Assembly (NCBI GenBank): GCA_033439295.1
Contig: JAVTLE010000015.1
Location: 1,612,001-1,676,000 of the forward strand
Length of the DNA stretch: 64,000 nucleotides
DNA from: Deuterostichococcus epilithicus
Taxonomy: Eukaryota; Chlorophyta; Trebouxiophyceae; Prasiolales; Stichococcaceae
Direction of reading: 5' to 3'
Of the stretch, positions 34,491 through 46,100 are shown in pieces. Position numbers and translations under genes: made by a program. Every line of letters starts with the position of its first letter. The stretch's first letter is position 1. The notes beneath the pieces are model-generated. The model did no database searches. It worked only from the letters and a program-made list of their open reading frames with translations, and had not been told where the DNA came from.

Positions 34491-37400
34491 ATGGGGACGG
34501 GCAGCAGCAGCAGCCATGCAGAGGCGAACGCAGAGAATGGGGTGCAGGCGGGGCAGCTCTCGCCGACTGCTAGCGCGGAGCTCCCGCCGTCGACCAGCGC
34601 GGCGCCAATTGGGCAGTCCAGCCTCGGGCCGGATGCCCACCGGGTCAGGGACATGCCGGAGGACTCCTCAGAGGACGAGCTCCTCGACGAGGAGTCCGGC
34701 TCGTCAAGCGTGTCGAGCGTGTTCACAATGTGCAACTCCGCCATCGGCGCCGGCGTGCTGTCGCTGCCATATGCATTTCGATGCGCAGGTGCGCATACGA
34801 TCCTACGCATTCCCTGCATCGCCGCTGCGGCATGTGATGCCCTTGTGGCACTGTACTCTGTAGACTGCTTGCAGCTCGCTGCTCTTCGACTCCAGATGGA
34901 AGGTGTGAAGTGCTGACTTACAGGCGCTGTGGGGTGCCTACTACTCTGCGTCATGCTCGGCATCGGCCAGGGCCTGACGTTGTACACGCTCTCTAAGTTT
35001 GCTGAGCGCTATGATGCACACACCTACAGCGTGTTGGTGAGTCCGTTGTGACCGTGCTTGGCTCAAAGCTGTCTTCAATGCATCAGCCTTGCTGCCATCA
35101 GGCAGCACGGCGCTGGCGTACTGGAGAGTCGATCACTTGCAGTGCAGCTTGCAGGATGCAAGTTGAAACAAAGAGAGTCGAAGCGCATCACTCCTCTTTG
35201 GCAGGTCCGGCGGGCGCTCGGGCGGAAGCTGAGCGCGGCGCTGTCGGCGACGCTGGTCATATACCAGCTGGGCTCTTGTGCCGCGTACCTCATCATCGTT
35301 GGCGACACGTTCGGGTCGCTGATTGCACAGGTGGGCTGACGTGCACGTGTACACTCACATGCCGATGCAGTGCGCAGAGTCCTGCTGCTGCCAGCTTCAC
35401 CTCTTACCACTGCCATGCCCATTGCCGTCCAGTAGCAAGCACACCCCAAACACTCGCCAGTCGATCGTTCTGATGGCATCAACTCGGGCAAACTTCTCCA
35501 GCAAATCCTGCTGTGCTCCTGACAAACAGGAGTTCAGCCCAAACACATGGTTTGCCAGCCGGCATGTCGTCATCAGCTTTGTGGCCCTCTTCATTGTGCT
35601 GCCGATGTGCTTCCCCAGGCGAGAGGCTGCCGACTTCATTCTATGCATCAGCTCAGTGCTCCAATTCTTAAGCGTGCAGCCTACATGTTCACCATGTCCA
35701 CCATGCGCAGAGATGGTCAATGTCGCTGCTGTCGTGCTGCCATGTGCTCGGCCTGTTCCAAGCTATGCCAACTCGAACATACGTACAGGGAATTGAGCTC
35801 GCTGCACTGGATCAGCACCGCGGGCGTGTGCGGCTTCATCTACACTGCCATCGCCATCGTCTATGAGAGCTCAAAGGTGCTGCGGCGGTCTCGATGTTGT
35901 TTCCAGATTATTGACGGCAACGTCCTTGCTGCACTGCGTCCTGCATTGCTCGGGCATTATGCCATGCTTCAGTCGCTCAGCTGCACCGCCACGCCGCACA
36001 AACACGCACGTGGGCTGGCTCGTCAATGCACTTTGGGATCGCACCCAGCATCAGTGACGCGAGGCTACCTAAGCGCAGTAAGACGTTCCCATTTCTCTGC
36101 TAGCTCGCCGTCTCCACTAAGTATGCTTCTGATCTTCCTGGCTGCAGATTGTGTCGCACCGGGAAGTGAGGTGGGACGGCGTGCGCCTTTTCGTGTTCGA
36201 CTTCCAGGCCCTCTTTGCCATCCCCATAATCGTCTTCGGCTTCAACTGCCACGCCAACGTGGTGTCCATCTTCAAGTGCGGCCTTCTGCTTGGCGTCCCC
36301 GTCTGGACTGTTCCCCTCTGCGTCGTGCCCCGTCCAATGCCACTGGGAGATTGCAGGAAAGGAGGGGGGGAGAGGAAACAGCTGCGCCCACTGGCTGCGC
36401 CTGCAACCAGCAACATCGTTCACGCTGCCATGTGGGTTGGTTGAAACTTCGGACCGCTTGCTGCCTAGGGTCGGCAGGGCATGACTTAGGTGCAGCGGCC
36501 AGGTGATTGCCCCAGCGGCTGTTCCTGTCGTGAATCTGGGTTCTCTCTTGTAGCGAGCTGAGCCACAAGCCGGCGGTGCTGGTGCGGGCGCTGCCAACGG
36601 ACCCTGCTGACTACCGGCGGCAGGGCTCGACGCTGATGGCGCCCAAGCCGCGCACTCGCAAGATGATCGGCATGATCTCAAGTGCGCACCCGGCACCCTG
36701 CTCTGCAGTCCGCAGCCGCCACATGCGCAGTCACCACGGGAAGCTGATTCACCCATGTGAGCGCACACTGAAAGGCACGAGTCAAGGTCCCGCAAGCATG
36801 CAAGCAGGCGGGCTGTGACGCCGGGCTTCATCGCCGATTCTGATCGAAAAACACCGAGGTCAGGGCGCTTGCTTTGCCCCTCAAGGCACCTGAACTCAGA
36901 TGCGCGGTCTGCACCTCCCCCTGCAGTCATCCTGGCGGCTGTGTTCATCATTTTCTCGGGCTACCTGGCTGTCGGCTTTGCCGGCTACCTTGCTTACCCC
37001 ACCGCGGTGTCCTCCAACGTGCTGAAGACCTTTCCCAAGCGCCCCATCCTGCTCAAGGTGCGCAGTGACAGCTGCGTGTAGCGGGACAGCCACCGGGAGC
37101 CTACCAGGCCAGAGGGTGTGTTCCCTTGCGCGGCGTCCGTTAAAAATGTCCCTCTCCCTTGCGCCTGAGATCCCTCGTCAGAGCATTGCCGCCAGGCGTG
37201 ATGCAGCTGCACTGCACGTGGCGCGAAGCTCGCGTACGGCGGCACGCCCCTCCGCGCCTTGGCACAGACACGGCCCCCCAAATTCGCTTCTGAGCCACAT
37301 CCAGCTTGAACTCGCCAGGCTCGCGAGCGCTGCACACCATCGCGTGTGCGGCCTCAGAGGCCGACCACTACATGAGGTCGCAACGAAGTTTCGTTCCTTG

Positions 37401-38703
37401 CCGCAGATCGCGAGGGCGGCGATCGGTTGCGTCGTCATCGGGCACTACCCGCTCAACGCGCACCCGGCGCGCGTGGGCCTGGAGCACCTGGAGGCCTTCC
37501 TGCTGGGCTGGAAGCGGCTGTCCCCCGGCTTCGCGGCGGCGCAGACGGTCGTCTTCGTCGGCATCACGCTCGCCATCGCGCTCGTGGTGCGGCCGTGCCC
37601 CCGTGCTTCCATTGCAGCCGCGCTCTGGCGACGAGCCCTGGTCGTTGGACGCGAGCGCCGCATCGTGCGCCTGGCACCCTGTCGCCTTGCTTAGCCTGGG
37701 ATGTCTCCGTTGAATGCTTGTCGCTGCTCGGGTTGCCCGGCTGCTCCTGTGCCACACGCGCATGGTTTGCTGTCGCCACGCCAGCATCTTGCAGGAGCGT
37801 CCGTCGCACTGGCACCGCTGGGCATCGCTCTGAAGGGAACTAGGCTCTGACGGGAACGAGGCTGGCTGCAAATTTGTCCGGGCCGCCCACAGGTGACGGA
37901 CCTGGGCGCGGTGCTGCACATGATCGGCGGCACGGCGGCGGCCTTCATCATCTTCTTCCTGCCGGGGCTGCTGCTCGTCAATGCTGCCATCGTGAAGCTG
38001 GACGCGCCGCCCGGGTTCACCGTCTCGGGCGACCTCGACGCCGAGGCGCCGCTGCTGGTGCCGCTTTCTAGGACACCCGCAACGTGTCCATCCGATGATG
38101 CCGCCACTGCAGCTGCTGCGGCTTAGCCTGGCTAGCTTGACGGCCTCAGCCGGCCTGTACACACAGCTGGCCTCCCGCCGTGTGCCCAGGCCACATGTCA
38201 CATGCCTCGGCCCATGCATTGCGGCTGGTGCAAGGCAGTTGGCGCCGCCTGGCAGAGTCCGGCTGCTGATGCAGAGGGCGACGACACCACACTCTCGGAC
38301 AGCTGCTGCGCGGGATGGCACATGCATTCTCATCGCTTGATGCACAATGAGTCGCCGTGCCATGGTTTGTGTGCAGGCGGACGCCAACGAGCGCGGCATC
38401 AAGCGCACGGGGCTCATCTACTCGCCGCGCAACTCCTGGTGGCTGGGCATTGGCCTCATCGTGCTGTCGGTCTTCATCTTCATCATCACCATCGCGACGG
38501 TGCGCCACCTGGCTTCGTCTCGTTCGGCTGTGCTGCAGCAGGGCGATACCTGCCGATCGCACGATGCCGCTGCTATTAAGCGAAGTTATCAATCTCAATA
38601 TCCGCACCAACCTGCTCCAGGCTGCGTCTGGCTGCACAGCATGCTTCAATCGGCATTGCGTTTGATGCGACTGTGCAGCTGTAGCTCCCAGCATCTGCCG
38701 TGA
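34491..38703 (+). CDS. AAAP-family amino-acid transporter (SLC38/AVT-like)
   Basis: Exon 1 (34491 to about 34789) gives a ~75-residue Ser/Asp/Glu-rich cytosolic N-terminus, then SVFTMCNSAIGAGVLSLPYA, the hallmark first helix with the unwound IGAGVLSLP turn. Later exons supply further helices: AVGCLLLCVMLGIGQGLTLY (phase-1 junction), SATLVIYQLGSCAAYLIIVG, VVISFVALFIVLPMCFPR, GVCGFIYTAIAIVYESSK, LFAIPIIVFGFNCHANVVSI, LAAVFIIFSGYLAVGFAGYL, RAAIGCVVIGHYPLNAHPAR, GFAAAQTVVFVGITLAIALV, GGTAAAFIIFFLPGLLLVNA and WWLGIGLIVLSVFIFIITIA, eleven in all as expected. The family imports or exports amino acids across plasma or vacuolar membranes using H+ or Na+; the substrate is not predictable. The C-terminal ~60 residues after the last helix follow the open frame to 38703, but an unseen final splice could change them. 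Confidence 0.88.
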
Positions 38704-39695
38704 CGTCTCAATTTTTGCACCATCTGCTGAGCCCTCGCATCTGCTCTGATGCAGGCATTCTACCACCCGTGATGTGGCGAGCAGGGTTCTCAACCATCGG
38801 GCCGCGAGTCAGAGACTGGTTGAGGTGCAGCAGGCCGCCACTCAGCTGTCGTAGGCTCTGGGGCTCCTCTGAGACGAGGCTGCAGGGCTTTTTGAGAGTT
38901 TGGCCAGTTTGAGGCGCGGGTGCTACTCTTGAAAGAGCAGCTTCCTCCTTATAGGTATTTCATTATATTCACAAAATTGACTCAGCGCAATTGACGTCGG
39001 AGCATCATTCAGTCGAGAAGACGCATGGCATTCTGGAGGTGGCGGCACCGCTGTAAGTTTTGTCATGGCAATAATGCATTATACCGAAACCTTGCTGTGC
39101 GCCATCCGTTTCCTATAGGTACGTTATGCGAAATGGGACGAAAACCAAAATTATCACCCATCGTGCGAGTACGCCCGCTTGCGAATTTGCAGTCTTACTC
39201 AAGGATTTCTTCAAGGTTTCTAAAGTTCCATGTCTCAACATCGCTGCCGAAAAGTGCTTTGAAAGCCTCTTTCCCGGCCAGAAACTTCCCAGTGATGTTC
39301 GATGTACGACCGGTGGTAGAGAAGAGACAGGTCATCGACTTTAAAACCGAGCGGCATGCGCCGCCGCAGCAGGCTGCGCCTTGCGGACGTCCGCAGTCTG
39401 ATGCCTTCATGATGCATGCTGATCTGTCAGGCTGTCATTCCTGCTCTCAAGAAACTATGTGCAAGTTGGCGTTCGGCAAGTCTGCTGTACAAAACTTCGC
39501 TACTGGGTGCCGTCATCCCCCAATCAGCCCTGATGAATGCCCTGGCTGCCCTTGAGCTGGTCCCTTTCAAGCAAAGATCAAACTAGCGGCTCGCCCCTGG
39601 CGAACACCAGGTGCTTTTCTGAAGAGCCAGCGCTACTTTACTCCGTAAGCCTCCAGATGCATCTCGTTCTGAAACGTCTAGGCATGTGTCTCTGC
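38704..39695. other. tail-to-tail gap with AT-richer open segment
   Basis: The gap lies between the transporter 3' end and the dihydroorotase stop. From about 38940 to 39400 base composition is clearly AT-richer than the surroundings. A 176-codon frame on the plus strand (39025-39555, MAFWRWRHRCKFCHGN...) and shorter frames on both strands (e.g. minus 39410-39195, with LAGKEAFKALFGSDVETWNF) are open together. No family is recognised and no frame is favoured, so no CDS is called. It may be inserted or degenerated foreign sequence. Confidence 0.4.
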
Positions 39696-42533
39696 TCAAG
39701 TCTGCAGCTGCCACTGCAGCTCCTGCCCTGCCCACATTGGCACAACCGTGCTGTCCCCAAATTCGTACGCTGCCGGCACACTCCAGGACTTCCGGACAAG
39801 CGTCACTGTCTCATCGCTGCGCGGCAGCCCATAAAAGTCCGCGCCGTTGTGAGCTGCAAAGGCCTCCAGATTCTGCAGCGCACCAGCCTGCTCGAAGGCA
39901 TGCGCATAGAGCGGCAGTGCCACCGGCGCGCTGTAGATGCCGGCGCATCCGCAGGCAGACTCCTGCACGGCGGCGGAAAATCGATGCCGCCTCAGCAAGT
40001 TTCGCGCCTGCCAGGCGGATGTGCCGCGGCAGCATGCATACGATACGCAGCTGCGGCGGTGCACACTGCAGGGGCCGAGTGCAACAGCGCACATCCCAGT
40101 GTCTACCGCAGCATTGAGCAGCGCTGGTACGAGCCACAAGAACATGAGTGCGTGTGACGTTCCAATGCACCACCGACGCTTTCAACCTTTCGCGTGTGAC
40201 TCTCTTTCTGTCGACCCTCACCTTTGCGCCCTTGGGGTGGGGCGCGCTGTCGGTGCCCAGGAAGAAGCGCGGCCCGCCGCTCACGGCGGCGTCGAGCACA
40301 GCCGCGCGGTGCCTTTCCCTCTTCAAGATCGGCAGGCAGAACGCGTGCGGCCGCAGCCCGCCCTGCGCAGTCGCGCCACGGCACCGATAAATGATTGAGG
40401 TCTTGGTCGTGGCTTTGATAAATCGTTGAAATGAATAGATCAAGACGGCCTACGTGCGGGTGGCCTCCAATGCAGAAGCGGTGAACTCCAGCTTGCCAGT
40501 CAGGCGGGCGGCAGCCGTGCAACAGCAAGCACAGGCAAAATGCCCAAAAGCGTGCTTGTGCAAGCTGTTTGGGAGGCGAGTTCGGCGCCACGGCTACCAC
40601 ACATCCTTCGTCACCACCGGGCGAGCCTGTTGGCACGTGACCACCTGGATCCACTCCCGCGCACACGCACCTGGAAGAGCGAATTGCGGTTCAGCAGGAT
40701 GTGCTGCGGCGTGATACTGGCGGCGAGGCGGCCCGCCGGCCCTGAGCGCACAAAGTCCACCGCGTCTGCCGTGGTGATGTGCTCCATGACAATCTTCAGG
40801 CCGGGCACCTGGGGCACGATTGAGCACCACTGAGGTCACTTCCTGTCGCACGGGCAAAATGCCTGACATTGACGCGTGCACCGCGGGCGCACGTGATTTG
40901 CTCTGCTGTAGCCAATGCCCTCGACAGCTGATCCAATCCGGCCCAGGCGGCAGACTGCCTTTCCACTCCAAGTCTCAGTCCACTGATGGCGTCATTTCAC
41001 GAGCAGCAAGTGCCCTCGCCACTGACAGAGCAGTCGCAACTGAGCACAGCCGAGCCACACGCATGCAACCCTGTAGGACAAGGGTCACCTTGTCCAGCAG
41101 CGGCGCCAGGTGGCGCTCGATGAACACCGCCTCCCGGTCGAAGAAGTCCACGTCGGGGTCTGTCACCTCCCCGTGCACCAGCAGCAGCACCCCAGCCTGT
41201 GCAGCAAGGGTGCCGCATCACATCAACGAGGTGCAGGCGGAAGCAGGAGCACCCCTGCCTGCCCAACGCAAGTCCAGAATGAGCGCTGCGCAGTGTCGGC
41301 GACCCTGTGCGAGAGCAGCGGCAACGCTCCTGCATGCGAAGCTAAGGTGCTGTTCAGTGCCAACGAATCCGTGCACCGGCAGCAGCAACCCTGTCTGGGG
41401 GTTTTGGCGTGCTTCTAGTGCCGCAAAGCGAACGCATGTCTCAGCTGCTGTAGGTGCAGCGTCCAGCGTGTGAGCCAGCCGCACTGCAGCAGCTGCTGTG
41501 CTGATGACACTGTGCCGAGGGGCGTGCGGCGCGAACCTCCGCATGACATTCTCTGGAGCCCACCTCCGCCACGGCCTGCAAAGTCTGGCTGTCAATCGGG
41601 CAGCAAACCTGCTAAGGCCAGCAATGGCATGTGTGAATGCGCAGCCCACCTCCGCCATGGCGTGCAGCGTCGGCAGCACACGCTGCATGTCCGTCACGCC
41701 AGACGCCGAGTTGGTTGTGGCGCCCGCCGGGTACAGCTTGAAGGCCACCACGCCCGCCTCCTTGGCCGCCCGCACCTCCTGCGCCATGGCGACCCAATGC
41801 TTGCCACACAGGCAGTAACGGATCTCGATCGATGCCGTCTGGAGTTTGCATGGTGTCTGACGCTGATGCCGAGCATCGCATTGCACGCAGCTGCCTGCCT
41901 GCCGACGCCTGGCAGCAGCCATGCGCGGTTGCGCCTGGCGATGTAAGCCTCCTCATGCTGCAGGCGATGCGCGCCCCACAACTTGAGCCAGCGCAGCCGC
42001 AGCGCCGCACCTCTGGAGGCGTGCTGTCCGTCAGGTACATTGTCATAAGGGGCGTGAAGCCGCTGCCGGCCGGAATTGCCGCGCTGATGCGTTCCCTATA
42101 ATCCAGCGCCTGCCAGCGGCCACATCCAATACCATTCATGACTCTGCGGCAAAGCCCGTTTCACACTGACATACGAGGTTGCAGATCAAATGTGCAGTGC
42201 GACTGCAGTATTACTGAGGCGTGCAAATGTCAAGGGCTCACGAGATCACACCTGGGATACGGCAGTCACGGGCGGCTGCAGATTCGGCATGATGACGGCG
42301 CGCCCAAATGTCGCCGCAGTGTGCGGCACCACCGAGGTCAGCCCCGCGCCATCGCGCACGTGCAAGTGCCAGTCATCAGGACGCGTGATGGTCAGGCTGT
42401 CTCGTTGCGCTGCCGTTGCCGATGCGGCAGCGCAGCACTGCCGCAGGCCGCCTGCGCACCTCCTGCCGCCGCTGCGGAGCGCTCGACATGTCACAGGGCC
42501 CAGCATTGGAGAAGGAGCTGCCACAGGTCGCAT
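39696..42533 (-). CDS. PYR4: dihydroorotase (PyrC type), organelle-targeted
   Basis: Converts carbamoyl aspartate to dihydroorotate, step 3 of pyrimidine synthesis. Exon 1 (42533-42252, 94 codons) starts with ~45 basic, Ser/Ala/Arg-rich residues, a transit peptide, then [20 protein letters not shown] (zinc ligands in HLH) and [20 protein letters not shown]. Next are [20 protein letters not shown] with MYLTD, and [20 protein letters not shown] (the Lys of FKLYP is the carbamylated zinc bridge). Then [20 protein letters not shown] (His), [20 protein letters not shown] (His), [25 protein letters not shown] (catalytic Asp) and [20 protein letters not shown]. The C-terminus is [11 protein letters not shown]. 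All active-site residues visible in the family are present, and the protein appears complete. One intron (about 41205-41640) contains echoes of both its flanking exons. The gene diverges from kinesin over 0.6 kb. Confidence 0.95.
41369..41400 (-). repeat. intronic echo of dihydroorotase exon start (HGE exon)
   Basis: The plus-strand text CCGTGCACCGGCAGCAGCAA then CCCTGT here matches CCGTGCACCAGCAGCAGCAC then CCCAGCCTGT at 41171-41200, the start of the exon encoding LLLVHGE. On the minus strand the echo would read LLLPVHG, keeping the motif's His. It lies about 200 bp upstream of the exon in gene order. Confidence 0.75.
41556..41590 (-). repeat. intronic echo of dihydroorotase exon end (LHAMAE exon)
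   Basis: GAGCCCACCTCCGCCACGGC then CTGCAAAGTCTGGC (plus strand) matches 41641-41674 with a few substitutions. The original is the 3' end of the exon reading LPTLHAMAE plus its donor; the echo lies ~85 bp downstream in the same intron. Confidence 0.8.
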
Positions 42534-43122
42534 GCCTCCCGTAAACTCACTGCATACGCTGTGTATTCGTGACTGCCACTGCAGCGATGAGGCGGCGTTG
42601 CCGATTGTCTCAGTAGCAGCACGCCGCGCCTATGAGCAGCTCCGATGGCTTCGATCAAGTCATCACCTCTTCTCTTGAGCGAAGGGAATGGGAAAGCGGT
42701 ACGAGTGACCAAAATGAACAGTAGCAATGCTTGCACGCCTGAAGTGGATGCAAGTGCTGGCAAAACCCTACAATCAAGTCGTAGCGCAAAGGCGCGACAG
42801 CTGGGGCCGGTGTCGCTTGCAGACAGCATTGTCTGGGGGCTTTGGAGTCCTTGTTGTCGCATTGTGCTTGTAAGGCGCAACCGCCATCTCGTGTGAAGAT
42901 CGCGCAACTTTTCAGTCAAACTAAACTCGCAACCAGCGGAGTCAGGCATCACGTTTTTGTTTGGCACATAGTGAGGTCAAAGAAACAGCTCAATCACCCA
43001 GCAGCATATCGAGAAGGAGCAGCCGCAGATACACCCTGGCAGCTGAAAGTTGGCGATATGACCTCGGCAGCAGTGTAAGACATCATTTGTGGAAGCCACT
43101 CACACGACGGCAGCAGCGTACC
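42534..43122. promoter_or_regulatory. head-to-head intergenic region
   Basis: 589 bp between the dihydroorotase (-) and kinesin (+) starts. Presumed to contain both promoters; no element recognised. Confidence 0.4.
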
Positions 43123-46100
43123 ATGGAGCGGCCTCCTAGCGCGATATCGGCATCGCACGACAGCGTCTCGTCCCCGTCGCCGGCCGGCGACACCAGCGGC
43201 ATTAACGACAGCTATCTGTATGAGGACGGCTATGACTCCGCAATCGCACTGTCCCGGGCTCCCAACGAGAATTTCAAGGTGGAGCTTTGAATGCATGTAA
43301 CTGCTACGCAAGAAATACCGGCCAAACCTGTCTTCGTCAAGCTGAGTGCATACGGTGCGTGCCATCTTGCAGTATACAATCGAGTGTGCAAGCATGTCCA
43401 CGCTTTCAGGTCGTCGTCCGCGTGCGGCCGCCGCTTCCTCGCGAGTACAAGGTGAAAGCAATTGGTGTGGCCTGCCTCGTTGAGCGCTTGCCACCACCCG
43501 AATGCCTAAATCATGTTTGCTGGACAGCTTCGCTCGTACGCACGCTGCAGAATGGAGTGCATACCTCACAGTTGCTGTGTGCTGGGGCCGCGTGCGCAGG
43601 GTCTCCGGCCTTTCCAGAACACGACCATGGTGGATGCGCAGCGGCAGACCATCACGCTGTCGGACAACCTGCCGTCCTCGGTCGCCAGCGGCAACACCAG
43701 CACCGCGCATGTGGACAATGGCATCGTGAGTGGCTGCCAAACCTACGTGACATGACGCGGAAGTCTGTGGCTCGCAATCATGATTCGAGATTCGAAACTG
43801 ATTGTCTGGACAGGGGGCGGTCATGGATTGATCAAGTCGCCGGCAAGGCGCCCAGCACGACATACAATGCAGCAATGTGTGCCATGCTGACTGTGACGGC
43901 TTGCCTCCAGGTGTACTCCACATACCGGTACACCTTCGACAGGGTGTACGGCCCTGACAGCACGCAGCAGGAGGTTTACGAGAAATCAGCGCAGGATTCT
44001 GTCCGGCAAGTCCTGGAGGTGGGTGTGCGGCAACCTCACTCAGGCTTTCAAGAGAAATGTGCTGCGGCGGGCCGTGGCTAGCAGGGCAGAGTCAGCCACA
44101 TGTCGACAAACCCTTTGCAGCGAACCCTGCAGTTTAGTTTGGTGCAATTCACGCTGAGGAGCATAGTCGCTGCTTCCTGCATGGCAGGCTGCAGCATGCT
44201 GACTGCAGAGCGACGGCGTGGCAATTCGTGGCTCTCTGCGCTGGGGCAACTGTATGTGTTGAGCACACGCTGTGGATCCGCTGGAAAGCAGCATCCTTAG
44301 AGCTGCCAAGTGATCCTCACATCGATGTGGTGCAGGGCTACAATGCTGCCATCATTGCGTACGGGCAGACAGGCACCGGCAAGACTTTCACCATGGAGGG
44401 CGACCGCGCGGGACCTGGCCGCGGCATCATCCCGCGCGCCATCGAGGACGTGTTTGCCGCCATCGAGCACGACGCGGCGCCGCACTCCAAGTTTCTGGTC
44501 CGCGCCTCCTACCTGCAGATCTACAATGAGGTGAGGACCTTGTGTTCCAGCAGACCAGTGGTCATAGACCATCATTCTGCTCCGCAGCAGGCTGCGAGTT
44601 GCACGAAATTATGCGGCGGTTGCGCATTGGCACATGCACCTCTTTGATGGTCAGCACAAGGGGTTGGGGAGGCAGGCAGTCATCTGCAGAGCCGCCGACT
44701 TGACCAAGCACTGCTGTCGACTGCGGATCCTGGCACGGAACGTGAGGCATCAGTCAGACGCCCACGCAGGCAGAACAGGATTCGTTACTCCACTCGCGCA
44801 GGTGATATCGGACCTGCTGAAGCCGGAGCGCACGAACTTGGGCATCAGGGAGGACCGCAAGCGCGGCATCTATGTCGATGGCCTGTCCGAGTGGGTCGTG
44901 CGTTCCCCAGAAGAGGTGCGGCGCTGCTTGTGGTGGCTGGCGCCATGCCGTCCCCGATTGCAGGCTTGCGGGCAGCATCACATGCGAGCAGCCAGTCCGA
45001 GGTGCTGTCCCGCTTGCTCACTGGGGAGCTTTGCAGCTGTGGACAGCTGTGCCGGGGACAGCCCATCACAGCAGGCATCGCACATCGAGCCGCACCGACG
45101 AGTCTGCGTGTCGTCGGTGATGTCTGCACCCCAGGCTTCAGGCTTCACTTGCCAAACAGGTGTACGGCTTGATGGAGCGGGGCGCCGAGCAGCGGGCCAC
45201 GGGGGCGACCAAGCTGAACGAGATGTCCAGCCGCTCTCATGCCGTGTTCATAATAATCGTGGAGCAGTCGTCGCTGGCGGTGCGCTCCGAGGACGGCAAC
45301 GTTGCCGCCGCCGCGCAGCAGATCGCGCAGCTGCGTGCCTCCATGGCCAACCCGGGTGCGTTGCACTGGGTGCGGCACACAAGAGTCTGGCAGGGTATGT
45401 TACACTGTAAACCTTAAGGCTGGCTGTGGGCAACCTTGCCCGTGTCCTGATCCTGCGAGATGGGCAGTTTGCTGACGGCAAGGGATGCTGTCCTACCGCC
45501 TGGAAACTCGCTCAGGCAGGCGCTCTGATGATGACATCCGCTTCGCCGTGTCGGGAGCCTCTTCATGGCGCCATGGCCATGGGTCAGTCCCAGCGGCTCC
45601 ACGATCCACAAGTATCAAACATGCGCTCATGCCTGCAGGCATGGGCGAGGACATGCGGCGCAGCGTGCGGGTGGGCAAGCTCAACCTGGTCGACCTGGCC
45701 GGCTCCGAGCGCGTCCACATCACTGGCGCCACCGGTGCGCACACTTCCAGTCGCTGCTTATCCATCGGGCGTCTCATGCCATGCTCGTTGAGACCGTAGA
45801 ACACTGAAGGGGTGGCCATCCCCAGCGTGGGCGCGAAATCTGCGCAACCTACATGGCGAATTTGGCCAGTGGCAAAATGTGCAAGCTGTCTGCAAGTCCG
45901 AATACGAGACTTGCATGCCGATAACTGCGCTGTGATGCGACGAAGGGCATTGACTGATGCTCGTCCTGCAGCCCGGCTGCGCAGGCATGCGGCTGAAGGA
46001 GAGCAAACACATTTACCAGAGCCAAACCGCTGCTCCTCCTGCAATATCAAATGCAGGCAAGCGGCTGGAGGAGAGCAAGAAGATCAACCAGAGCTTGTCG

